Assembly: GCA_023333565.1 (NCBI GenBank)
Contig: JAJKFH010000115.1
Span: forward strand, 1,736,001 to 1,800,000
DNA length: 64,000 bases
Origin: Puffinus mauretanicus
Lineage: Eukaryota > Chordata > Aves > Procellariiformes > Procellariidae
Direction of reading: 5' to 3'
This document shows positions 37,678 through 49,350 of the stretch, one piece after another (position 1 is the stretch's first letter; each line of letters begins with the position of its first letter). The notes under the pieces are model-generated. The model was not told the origin of the DNA. It worked only from the letters and a program-made list of their open reading frames with translations, and made no database searches. A program made the position numbers and the translations under genes.

Positions 37678-40600
37678 TTGGAACAAGTTTTGCTATTTCT
37701 TGTGTTTGGCAAAACAGTTCTTATCCTGGATACATAGTCCTATCCCCAATGACTAAAAGTTTAGCCCAGAGATTACTCCCTTTGAGAGGAAAACAAAGAG
37801 GGCTCCTAAGAATAACATGAATGAAAAAAATTATTTCTGCCCCACTGAGCAGACCATCGCAGACCCTCAAGGCAGTGCACAATTGCTATGTTGACTTATT
37901 GAAAAGCAAGAGAATTCATATTGTCTTGAGGGAATGGACCTCTAGTCTCCCAACATGCACATAACACATGCTCACCCCTTTCCTATTCAATCCAGTTCAC
38001 TGCCTCATTTTTTCCTGGAAAGGATATTGAGTAGCAGCTGGATTTGCATGTTTTGTCTCGTGTTAAACTAAAATAATAAAAAAAAATCCTCTGAACTCTT
38101 TCAGATAGAGGAAAAAAACCCAACTCCCTCACACAGCAACAAAAAATCTTGAATTAATATTAACCTTTAAATATGCAACTGTGTTCTACAGTCAAGCTTC
38201 GGAGGAGTGTACAGCCTGTACCACCGAATTGCTTGATATGGCTTTGCATTAGAGTGACGCTATTGAGATAGTTGAACCCTTGCACTTCTAAGCTCATGAG
38301 GGACCACCCTGGAGCAAAGCTAACAGAGTAAATCAGAAATTACTTCAAGACGAGGAGTAATTAAATTCACAGTGCTGGATAATGTAAGAGAAAGAACTGG
38401 GCAATTATGCAGCCAGAGCAAAAATAATTGCTCACACAGATGCAGAGCACAGCAAAGAATTCACCTGAAGATACACAAAAAACATAAAGATCACACAGAA
38501 GATATAGATATAAGTTTGACATAACATGGAGGAGTTGTATATATTGCTGTGAAGGATTCATATGAACTATATACTATGGGTATACTCAGTGTTGCGCATT
38601 TTACAAAAAAATCTGTCAATGAGTTGTCTTGACAGTACTAGTTCTCATCCGAGCACTGGCCTAATGCCTGGTCTCTGGAAAGCAGTTCATAGCTTAGCAA
38701 TTTTGAGGATAAAACATGGACCGGGCACTGCTTAGGCTGTTCTCCACAGTATTTCTCCTGGCTGCACCCTATCAACATAACCATAACCATGTAACCATTG
38801 TCTCTCGTAAGGGCAGTTATTTTTATTTAAAGAGACAGTAATATGACAGGAACCAGACTAAACTCTTGTCCATAGTGACATCTTATGTCTATCTTCCTGT
38901 AAGAGTTATATGTACCCTTAGAGGTCTCACACTCTGTTGAATTCATATGATTGAAATTGCCCTCTCCACAAAGGTCTCTCCCTTTGTATCGATAGTATTT
39001 CCTACATTTTACGTCTGCCACAGTTTTATGGGTGGCTTAAACTGGCCTGTGGACAGCTTCCCCCAACCCTATATCCTCACATCTTCTGGGTTGACACCTG
39101 AAAGCACCATGTCAATAGTGGTCACAGTGTCTGGACCATGTGGCCCAGGAGCTCAATGGCACAGGACTCACAGCAGGACTCACCTCAGGTGACATAATTG
39201 AGCCCATCCGTAACTGTCACATTTGGGCATGTCACTGGTGATAAAGTTTAATAAATGTTGTTAAGGGAATAAATAAACTAATCAAACCACAATCACAGTC
39301 CTGCTACTTAAATATGCTTGTGTCTATGGCAGGTCAGTACAAACCACGGGTATTAGAAGGATTTTCATCTACTTAATTTCTGAGAAAACAGAGATTCTTT
39401 CCTGTGCCCAGCACCAAAAAAAAATTAATCAGGCTTTCACAAACTACAGTGCAAATCTTGCATTAAACATGACTGATTTTCTGTCTTACTTCAATGGTAG
39501 AGATTTCTGGAGATTTCAGTAGGAGTCTGCAGCACATATCAAAACATACATACCTACTTGTTTGGATTCCCACAGCCTGGCTTAATTCCCATTGAGTGAC
39601 TAGAAACATTCTGGTTGACTTAAATAGCTTTTTGATCAATACCAGTCTCCTTTGGAGCAGCCAAATTCTGTTGAATGAGAACTAACCCCCTAAGACTTAT
39701 CACTGCATGCATCTATTTCCTTGCTTCATGAAACTTTTTCTTTTTCCCTGCCAGCACCATTGACTTTCTGAAATGGTACTAAGAACTCTTTTGCTAACCA
39801 TAAACCTTAATTTTAAATTCTTTCTACAGCCATCCAATTCCAAAGACAAATAGATTTTGATTAAAATGATAAGAGACATTTTATACAAGAAGATCCATTA
39901 GAGAAATACTACACATTCACAAATTCCTTGGTATCTTCTAATTAACATTATTTTTCTTAATGTTGGGGTTTTATTCCCTGCCTTTTTTAGCTATTGACTT
40001 TACCTACATATTCCTCTCAAACAGAACAAAACATTAGATTATTAAGAGTAATGACCATCTGCCTATTACTTCCACATGCAAATGCAGTATAAATTGACCC
40101 AAACCAGTCTGTACACTGTGCTGTGCCTGTGAAATGAAAATCTACTCTATAAAAATTGGACCTTTTCTGTTTTAAAGAACTCAAAGAAATCTATTATTGG
40201 CACTTGGCTGTTACAAAGCATTACAATCAAGAAATAGATAGGCAAGAAAATTAGTTCCTATACTGAACTTGTAGTCTGCTTTTCTGAGCAGAAATTTGCC
40301 ACGTTTTGGGGCATTTCATAGTCTTTCGTGACATGGAAAGCAACAGATAATTTTATTCTATCTGATAGAATATACTGACAAAATATACAGATACTGACAA
40401 AAGAAATGGTTCTAAAATATTATCATTAATGTTGTAATCCCTAAACCAATCCTTCACTTTTCAAACATTATAATAATCATATTCAATAATGTGTTAATAT
40501 TTTAGCATTAAAAATTTTATCTATTCAGGATTATCTCTCCTTCTAACAGCAAATTTTGTAAGTCTATTACAATCTTTCTCTTCCTGAAGTCTTTGACACT

Positions 40601-40749
40601 AGAATCCTCTAAATAACAAGATTAATACATTTTAATTAAAAACCTTCAGGAGATTGCAGCATCCTATAATTGTTGATGATCTGCTCTGTTTAGGCCAAGG
40701 TGATGTCACAGTTGTGTCATATTGGATGATATTGCTGTTTTTCACGTAG

Positions 40750-40820
40750 GATATTGCATCTCTCCAAAGACGGACCTTTCATATAATGAAAACATGAACT
40801 TTGTTACCGGTTCAATTATA
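40750..40820 (+). other. Candidate exon, 71 nt, inside the longest frame
   Basis: GTTTTTCACGTAG ends at 40749 as a moderate splice acceptor, and AATTATA|GTAAGTT gives a strong donor at 40821. The 71 bases between are open in the frame of the longest ORF of the window (40722-41162, 146 codons). The translation includes YCISPKTDLSYNENM, which is not recognised. The ORF as a whole has one hydrophobic stretch after the donor, which reads as intron-like T-rich sequence. A spliced small exon is a better guess than an intact 146-codon gene, but neither is supported strongly. Confidence 0.14.
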
Positions 40821-42457
40821 GTAAGTTTTCTATTTTTTTCCTTTTGTAAATTCTCTGTGAACTTGCAGTTTACTGCAAGTAGACTCACTTCTTTCTTAAA
40901 CACTTTTTCCTGTGAGGCAAACATAGTTAAATTGTGTCATCTAGTACTTGTTCATAATTGCATTGCAGTTGGAACTGCAAGGCTGTGTTCACAAAATAAT
41001 TGTAAATGGGAGTGGAGGAGTTTTCCACTCTCCTGCAAGCATGCAGATGCACTTGATGTTCCACATACACAAAAAGTAGCAGCTGCCACTCAAGGAACAG
41101 AATCCTTTAATGGATTCTCTAGCAGATCCAGATACCCAGCCACATCCAGACTAGAGGCTTAAATGCTAATCCCTAATATGCAGTGAAGTTTTCCGTGTAG
41201 AAAAGTAATTTATGAAATTTTATATATTTCTATTTACACTGTTTGAAATGAACATTTCATTTTGAAATAATATTTTTAGAGTGTAAGACAATTCTTTTCA
41301 ATTGCAACTGAAAAAATCCTGCTATTTTGTATTTTTAGTTTGGTTTTACACTCTACCTTCTTTTTCTTCATTTGACTGGGGGAAAAAAGAAAAATAACAG
41401 AGTGAAAAAAACAGCTCTGTCATACAATCTTTTTATATTTTTTTTAAAAAACTCTTTTCTGGGTTATCCCAGCTGGAAGCCAAAAAGCATGGAAAGTAGC
41501 TCTTTTCATGTTTTTCCCTTTGCCTTGCTCCCTTCAATACTCTTGATTGATGGCAACTGACTTTTCCAAAAGAATTAAAGCAGGGGGGTGATATCTATAG
41601 TGTGCATAGTCATAACGTGGCCTCGAATCCCTTATGACAACATTTTAAAATGGGAAAGAACAGGACAGGAATAGGAAACAGGACAATGCACAGTGCTCAT
41701 TGCCATTTCTGGGCAAAATACCTGCCTGATAGCTAAAGTATGTGTGGCAAATAATAGCTGGTAGGAGTTGTCGTAAGCTTCTTTGAAGTCATCTATAGTC
41801 AAGCATATGACTATGATATTCTGCTAAATTATACTTATGTGTACTAAACTATATATAAAAATACTATTGTTACAAGTACACAAGGCAGCCCCAGGCAGAA
41901 GTAGTGTTGCATTATTTTGTACATGCAAGAATATAATAGAAATTATGAAAATTTGGTCCACCAATTGAGAAAGCTTAAACTTAGGCCCTGCTTTCACCTC
42001 ACAATTGTAAAAAAGTGTGATGTTAAATGCCAGGTTTTATTTGTTTAGGTTATAAAATGTTAGTCAAGAATAAGGGAAGGCAAACAATAGGCTAGTTTTA
42101 GAGCTGTGATGTTTTTCTACACATAAAATTGTTGCTGATTTGCATACACATTGTATACTGTAAAGCACAGTTGCTTCTAGAGAATCTCAAATGTGTATCT
42201 AAGTATGCCAAAGTATGATGAGCCGTGCTTTCAGAATAAAATGCATAATTACAACCAATTGCAACCTGTGGTACACAGATCAATGCATCGCAGCTGAGCA
42301 CTTACCAGCAAATGTATATCAGTCCCCTGCGCCCTTCCAGAGCACAGAAAAGAAAGCCAAAACCCTGTAGTCCATTAGCAATACAAATTCAATATATTTC
42401 TCCTAATTACTTTTTAATTTCCAACTCATTTATATATAGTAGCTGCAGAAGGAAAAA

Positions 42458-42527
42458 GAGTTCTATTCCTTATTCTGCCACTGTCTTCCTTATTTGACCT
42501 TGGTCATATTACAATTTCTCTGTTGCT
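42458..42527 (+). repeat. Possible MIR-like SINE remnant
   Basis: TATTCTGCCACTGTCTTCC, then TTTGACCTTGGTCA and ATTTCTCTGTTGC, follow the order of the MIR core (TCTGCCACT, TGTGACCTTGGGCA, CCTCTCTGTGCC). Heavily diverged. Confidence 0.4.
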
Positions 42528-44007
42528 TAATTGATTCTTCTGCATCATATGCATAATTACTTGCCTTTTAGGTGTTAAGTGGACCTGAGCTTACCTTTTA
42601 CACTCTGGGAGAATTTTTTTAAAGAAGAAGCTCAAATTAATATTATTTTTTAAATTTCATATTGTTGATTTACAGTCCTGGGCTCAAAATTAATTCACTA
42701 GATTATGTAGTTTTATCCACTAGCTACAAATACTTTAAAATTTTCAATTCTAATGTAATTTAGCTTAAACTTTCTTTTTAATACCAGAAATATTTTTCTC
42801 CTTCTGTTCAGCCAATGAAAAGAAGAGCCCCACAGTATAAGGAAGAATTTCTTTTCTTTCTTTCTTAATACTGCTATATAGGACCTTGCCCTGACTATTG
42901 AAAAAGGGGCCTAATTCAGAAGTTTTGTATAAGATAAGTAAGATTGCAGAATATAGATCAAGCTGTACAGAATCTTCCTGGAAATTAAGACAATGGAAAT
43001 CAATGATGACTATAGCTGTAATTTATATAGAAAAATAACCTTTTTATCCATACATTGGACCTTGCTTTATTAAACGAACCTATTGACTTCTGTGTGATCA
43101 CCTATAGACTAAGGATATACTCAGTGCCGTGGCGATTTTATTGTGCCTTATTGTGCAGTCTTACTCCAAATACAGACAGACAAAATATCCAAAACTACCT
43201 GTGATTTGAAAAAAATAGACAAGTACAAAGGGCAAGGAGACAGAATATACTATGTAGAGACTAGATACTAAGTATAGAATATATAAATTCAGGTAGATTG
43301 TGTGTGCTGTACTGAATGGTAAGACAGATGAATGACTAGCACAGTTTCTGTTACTTACACTTAACACTTACACTAAATTTCACTTTGAAATGTTGAGCCT
43401 GCCATTTCTTTTGTGGCTAAATTATACCTCATTGTCAGTTCTGTGCTTGTGGCAGTGTAGAAGCAGCCTTCAAAGGAAAATATCATTTCAGATGCACTGA
43501 ATGTACAACAAAACGTAAATCAAATCTTCTCTTTTGATTCTCTTGTTTTTCCTCCTTGTGGTCCTCTGGAAAGCAGTGGTATCTCTTGTCAAGATAAGTC
43601 ACCTCTGTCACTCAGCCTTCATCTTTGTGAAAGCAGTCAAAGAATATCCAAGAGTGAACTCCAGAAGACTGTTCTGCAGACAGGAATACAATATTGGTGC
43701 TGTGCGTTCGTGTGCTTACTTATCAGCTGACAGAACATTTACTAAATACAGACAGAGTATGCTGTGTAATAAGTACGAAGTTGTGCACAAAAATAACATA
43801 TGTCAACTGGTCAATAAGGAGAATTAACACAAGTGTTAACAGCAATTTCACAGATATATGCTCCAACTTATGATAACCATGAAACCTTAGACTGTAAGAA
43901 AATTTATTCAGAAAGAGTAGGATATATATTTTCAATAACTGTTGAAAAGTCTGTGACAGGATATTGCTGAAAACTGTCCTAAGAATGGACACTGCTCACA
44001 TGATTTA

Positions 44008-44068
44008 AAGCTATTCTCTGAGCTGTGCATTCCAGCACAGCTCAGAGAGGAATCAGAGGCAATAGCTT
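44008..44068. repeat. Nested hairpin: perfect 14-bp stem plus 8-bp outer stem
   Basis: TCTCTGAGCTGTGC at 44015-44028 and GCACAGCTCAGAGA at 44035-44048 are exact reverse complements around the loop ATTCCA. Outside them, AAGCTATT at 44008-44015 pairs exactly with AATAGCTT at 44061-44068, leaving a one-sided bulge of about 12 bases. The fold is 61 bases long. It is the strongest hairpin seen in the window. It resembles a small stem-loop RNA in shape, but I recognise no microRNA family, and a one-sided bulge is not typical of one. Confidence 0.9.
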
Positions 44069-44911
44069 GCACCTTCGTCACTTCTCATGCATGACAAAAG
44101 GAACGCATTCTGCAAATGAGCCACAAACCGAAAATATCCACTTAAGCCTATTAGCAAAAAAAACCTCCAACACATAAATCTGCACCAATTTAATCTGATT
44201 TTTAAATAGTTATCCTCACCATTGAAAGAGGTACTTAACCTACTTATAATGTATGTCAGTTATCAAAGCAAATCAATATATTTCAGGGAACAGTACTAGT
44301 TTTACTTGTCATGATGATATATATTGTGGTTCATTTAAGCTTCAGAGCATTGTATGGAGCAGAACCTCATGCAACAACCTTGTTGGATCTCCCTAACTGT
44401 TGAAGTAAAAAGGATTTCTTCTAGCTGTTGATACAGAGATTATAGCTGCAGTTCAGTAGCTCTGATTCTATCTTGTAGAAGTGAATGGAACATATCAGTA
44501 CAAAACAGTGTGGTTTTGTTGCTATACTACAGACAGATTACTTACAGCAAACAGTAAGGTGGCATAAGAATTCTGGGGGCTTAATTTAAACATGAATTAT
44601 TTAACATTACAAGCCTTAAACTTGCGTTGCTCAGGACTTTATGGTAAAACTCATGCTCAGTCTGATTTGAGCTGCTTGAGCATGTTGAGAGCGATAAAGT
44701 TGATCTTGCTTACAAGTGAAATTTTTAATACTGGTAGATTAGTGCAACTGTAGGCTTGATCCATAGAAAGTGCTGAAACTTTCTAGATTCACTTGGGATT
44801 AGGAGTCAAACCCTAAGTAAAACTTTTCTGTAACCGATATTTGTATAGTCATTCAAAACCCAATTAGGCAGTGCTGCTTGTATTGCCAGCATTACCTCTA
44901 AATCTATCAGA

Positions 44912-44990
44912 TAAGTTACTTAACCTCTGTACGTATCATTTCCTTATTCTTTAGAAAAAGGATATCATAATCTCCCATCCTGTTGAAAAG
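44912..44990 (+). repeat. MIR-like SINE remnant
   Basis: AAGTTACTTAACCTCTGTAC, then CATTTCCTTATTCTTTAGAAAAAGG and ATATCATAATCTCCCATCCT, follow the 3' half of the ancient amniote MIR core (GTTACTTAACCTCTCTGTGC, then CAGTTTCCTCATCTGTAAAATGGG, then ATAATA). This is the best of the three MIR-like matches. Mammal-type MIRs are sparse but present in birds. Confidence 0.5.
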
Positions 44991-45240
44991 CTTCCAGATT
45001 TGGGAATGAAAGATTCTATGTAGACAAAAAGCAATTGTTAATCATGGCTATCAGTTTAAGAGTTTAATTTAACCAAAGTGGAATATCACCATGTCTGTGT
45101 TCCATTGTATCATTGCATGTCTGTTAAAACTGCTATATGATCTGTTATTGTGATAATTTGAGATCTGTCTTGTGACACAAGTTGAAAACTTGAAGGAACT
45201 CATGTTACAATGTGTACTGTGGAATTCATTTTCTCAACAC

Positions 45241-45286
45241 CTTTATCTAAAGTAGCCTCATAAAATAACTTTTATCTAAAATAGCC
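45241..45286. repeat. Near-tandem 17-bp repeat
   Basis: TTTATCTAAAGTAGCCT recurs as TTTATCTAAAATAGCCT after a short spacer, with one mismatch. A minor local duplication. Confidence 0.85.
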
Positions 45287-46031
45287 TATACCTTCAAGAG
45301 TATATTCAAGCCCAGATATAGACAAATCTGTCTATTAAATTTCATTGGTGCTGGAAAGCAAGGGGAGGTCTGGCAAGAGTGAGAGAAGAGGATATAAAAA
45401 AACCAGTCACCATCCTTGAGTGGTCCATTCTTCATGTGTTTGGCTACTTGCTGAATCCATATCCATGCAGTGCCTGTGGTGTACCCTTGAGGTTATGAGA
45501 TAAATTTTCTAAAACTTATTACTCTCCCTATCTACAGAGAAGACAGAAACTTAAGACCAGTATTTTCCAAGAACATTTACAAACTGTTTGAAAATTCAAC
45601 GGGGAGCCTAGTTGGCAAATACTGTAGCTAGGTTTTGGTACGCTGCAAAGGTTGGTGTGCTTGTATGGACATTTAAGCCATGACACATGGCTGTCTCTTA
45701 AACCACTGCTGACTAGCACTAAAAGCAGTGTGGTGCCTTCCCAGACAACTACTCCCAGAACAATCACATATTCCCTCTCTTCAACACAAGTAAGTCAGCT
45801 GCTCTACCAGAAGATTGGGATGGACCTCATCACAGCATGACTGAGATGCTTTCAGACACGTCAACAGTTGCCTCTAGACAATGATTGATCCACAATAACA
45901 GCAATAGTATAACTGCCCTTGTCAAAAGATTGGGTCACTAATTGATAACAATCAAATATGGCCAGCTGATGCCCCCGATGTTTTTTCTCTACCAGTAAGG
46001 ATATTCTGTTAGAGACATGCTACTGATATAC

Positions 46032-46056
46032 TTTAGAGACATAAATTGTCTCTAAA
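46032..46056. repeat. Perfect 10-bp inverted repeat, 5-base loop
   Basis: TTTAGAGACA and TGTCTCTAAA are exact reverse complements around TAAAT. An ATAAATTG word within it recurs near 46070. Confidence 0.9.
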
Positions 46057-49000
46057 TTTATGGCATGGCCATAAATTGTTATCCATGTTCATTCTTTTTT
46101 TCCCAAGTTAACTGCCCACAGCTCTTTTATCTGTCTTCTAAAGACCCACATGATCCCACGATTAAGAATTGTGGATTTTTGCCCTTAATAGACGTGAAGT
46201 TGTCTTACCAGGGAGAGGCTGTTTTCATCCATGTCAAACGATAGTGACTGTGTCATGCTGTCAGTGTAATAATGACCAGGAGAACTAGCTGGGTTGTGTC
46301 AGTCACAGTGCCATGGTCCTAGTGGTGAACTCACAGATGCCTTGTGGGTATGAGGAAATCATGAGAGTGGTCCCACTGACTATGGCTCCCCCACTGGGGA
46401 ATCTATCAAATCCTTAGGCCAGCTTCATGAGCCTTCTCTTCACTTACCTTATGTCAAAAAATGTTAGCTAAGTGAACGAGGCAGCAAAATCAGCGAGGAT
46501 GCTGAAGGGTTGAGCCATGATACTGACACAGGCTGCTAGGGGAGGTCATAGGGTTCCTGTGTTGTGGCATGAATGTGAGAAGGGACTGCTCTGGCCCACA
46601 GCGGGGAAAGATGGGAACCTGGCCATCTATAGCATTATCTTAGCTGGCATGCAGTGTGATCTCACAGGTGAAATACAGGATGTCTCATGGCCGTATACGG
46701 GTCAGTCAGCCTTGGATTGCTGCCATGAAGACTACTTTTAAGGACAGCCTGTAGCTATTAAACCTTTATAATAGCCTGTATGCATAGCCAGAGAAGGCTT
46801 GTTGGCACAATATAAATATAAAATAATTAATTTCTTCTTTCCTTTTCATACCAAAGGCAAGTTGTATCATACTATCAAACTGTTGTGCATGTGTGGCAGA
46901 AAAGCTGGTGAAGGGTAACTTTTATACTTACCTAAATTTCTCCCCTTCTTGTATCCATTTTTAGCAGGTCCCACTGGGGCCTCAGAAATGGACCTTAGGC
47001 CTGGAGGTAGTAGAAACATCAGCAGAAGATAATGAGAAGGGCTGCACCTTTGCTGCTGCTTTGTGTGTACAAAGTACAACAGCTGCTTTTGTAACAGCTG
47101 GAAGGAAACAAGTAGCATACCAAAGAGACATGTTATAGTGTCACATCACAAAGTCTTGAGCAACTGGGACCTCAGGCTTCAAATATCCAGACAACTAAAT
47201 ATATTTAAAGAGACACTGTCAAGTTGAAATCTAGTCAGTTAAAAAAAATGAGTTAAATGTAATTTCAGGTACTCTGTAAGCCCCTGAGTCCTCCAGCAGT
47301 TTTGTTTTTCATGCTAGTCACCACCTCACTTATTCTTTGGCCAGCAGAGACTAGGAACAACAGAAGGAACGGGGCAAAACACAAGACATGAAGGAGATGC
47401 AATTTACTGTTTCCCTGATTTAGCTGACAATATTCTGTGTTTTCTGATCAGTTTGAGGGCCAAGAAAGGGAAGCAGCAAAAAAAAATCATATATATGAAA
47501 TTTAGTAAGTAAAAAAATTACTATTCTTTCAATTTATTGGACCTTGTATTAGATCTTTTATGCTCAACATTTTTAAGCTTTTGTCTTTCCCATTAGCACA
47601 CATCGCCAAAATAGGATTTTCCTGTTTACTTACTTATAAAAGCTAGAAAAAACTAGAGACATTTTCCTTTTTCCTTACCATAACTGTGAATTTCTCGAAG
47701 AAATCTAAAAACCGTGACTTCACTAAAGGAGTGTAAAAACACACTTTTGTTTGATAAGCACCATGTTTTGATATGCTCTTTGTAATCATGTCAAAGAGAC
47801 TGGTTTAAGGCTTACATTTATTTACTCACTAAGCCACATTTATAATTTAAATGTTTAACGATAGCTTTAATTATACTAGAGCATGAAAAACTCCTACAAA
47901 TATGAAAACAAATAGATAGATGTAGTAAAGAGGATCTTTTCTTACAGCCACTGTATTCCCACTTGATTTCTGGCTTTAAATAACTCTGAGTTTAACTAGT
48001 ATCAGCAAAACCACCTTTCAAACTCTGAGCTTAAAAGTTCCATATACAACAACTGCCCACTCGCATTAGAATGACTGGAAAAATGCCAAAAAGCATTAAG
48101 TAGTTAAGGAGGGCAGATAATTTGGGATGTCCATTTCAGTGAAATAAGCTGTCTTGTATTGCTAAAGGCTTTTGGAGACTGAGATCAGTAGTACCAAGTG
48201 AAGAATTTTTTTTTTCTTCTTTTTTTTCCTCAAAGATAGAATGATAGTGCCATCCAGACTGCAGTCCAGGATGGTTGAACAGGATGAGCAGGAGACGACA
48301 AAATGTGGGTGACACAAGTTGGCCTCACAGCAATACCATCCAGCTATGCTGAGTAGGATGGCCCCTTGAGGTCTCTCGACATCAGCACCTCTCCATTACT
48401 GTGGCATGGGCTCCAGCACACATGGAGCAGTCAAGCTGAGCACATGGAGCAGGACAGGAGTGCTGTAGCCGTGCTGGAGTTTCTGCACCTGCCACCCAGT
48501 GCCTGCTCACCAGCACCCCCAGACGAGTGGACAGTCGTGGTTGGACTAACACCACCAGAATAATTCTTACATCTTCCTCCTGACTGCCACTTCCCCCTTT
48601 TGCATCCTTGAACCCCTTCCTATGGGACAATAACCACCTTCGGAACAATTAATTCAACTTACTGCTTACTATCCGTGCAATCCCTAGCTGGCTTCTTTCC
48701 TCAGGGTAAAAGGGGTCCCACAAACAGGGCCCACTGAAGGGACTTGACACTAATGATCCCAGGAACCTTTTCCAGGGACAAATCATAACAAGTCTTTACT
48801 GTCACAACTTCTCTTCTCCCTGCTTTAACCAAACTTTACAGAATTATCAAAAGCTTTTTCCTCAGGCTAATGCCAAAGCAAGAGTAATAGGTTGGTAATC
48901 TTATGTATACCTTTTTTCTCAATGTCAATAATTACATTTAAAAAACAGAATTCTACATTTTTGCTCTGAAATTAACAATGGCCTTGAACAGAGAACATAT

Positions 49001-49326
49001 ATATTATTGATGGATCATCATCTACTTCACTGACCATGTTTTAAAGTTTATTGGGAAAAAGATCCCCAAAGCCATCAAAGCTGAAAAAAAAAAGGCTTCT
49101 GAAAAAGATCACAAATCAAAACAGCCTATGAAATAAGCAGATAGATAGAAAAAGAGAAAAGAAAAAACTGGCAGACAGACAGATATTCTGTGCAAAGGAA
49201 GAGCTAGCTATTGTCTTTTAGCAAACCTGATTTTATTTCCATCCCAAAGATATCACTGCTCTGGAGAATATGTAAGAGAAAGCAGCCAAAGAAGGGTTTG
49301 GGTTTTCACAGTGTTTGTTCCTATAA

Positions 49327-49350
49327 GGGGGGGGGAGGGGGGGCGGGGGG
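49327..49350 (+). other. G-quadruplex-forming G tract
   Basis: Nine G, A, seven G, C and six G follow one another. This easily supplies four G-runs with one-base loops, so it should fold as a stable G-quadruplex on the plus strand. No promoter or gene is recognised next to it. Confidence 0.85.

Larger units (their letters stand above)
35865..40749. other. Unique non-coding stretch
   Basis: No gene is recognised. Contains pyrimidine tracts near 35950-35980, an A-rich tract at 36603-36637, and a 22-bp tandem duplication near 37634-37677. A 115-codon plus-strand frame at 37264-37611 has no recognised domain. Part of 36.05-36.55 kb has little simple sequence and could be conserved non-coding DNA, but this cannot be judged without alignment. 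Confidence 0.5.
40821..49326. other. Unique non-coding stretch with old repeats
   Basis: About 8.5 kb with no recognised gene. It holds two possible MIR-like remnants (42.5 and 44.9 kb), the nested hairpin at 44.0 kb, a near-tandem repeat at 45241-45286, the inverted repeat at 46032-46056, and two pockets of higher GC at 46140-46740 and 48240-48660. The pockets carry only short frames (74 and 88 codons) and match no repeat family that I can name. Confidence 0.5.

Noticed and set aside
40722..41162. Longest frame, 146 codons, as an intact gene
   Set aside because: It has no recognised domain and includes a T-rich stretch that looks intronic. One such frame is expected by chance. Only a small exon inside it is listed, at low confidence.
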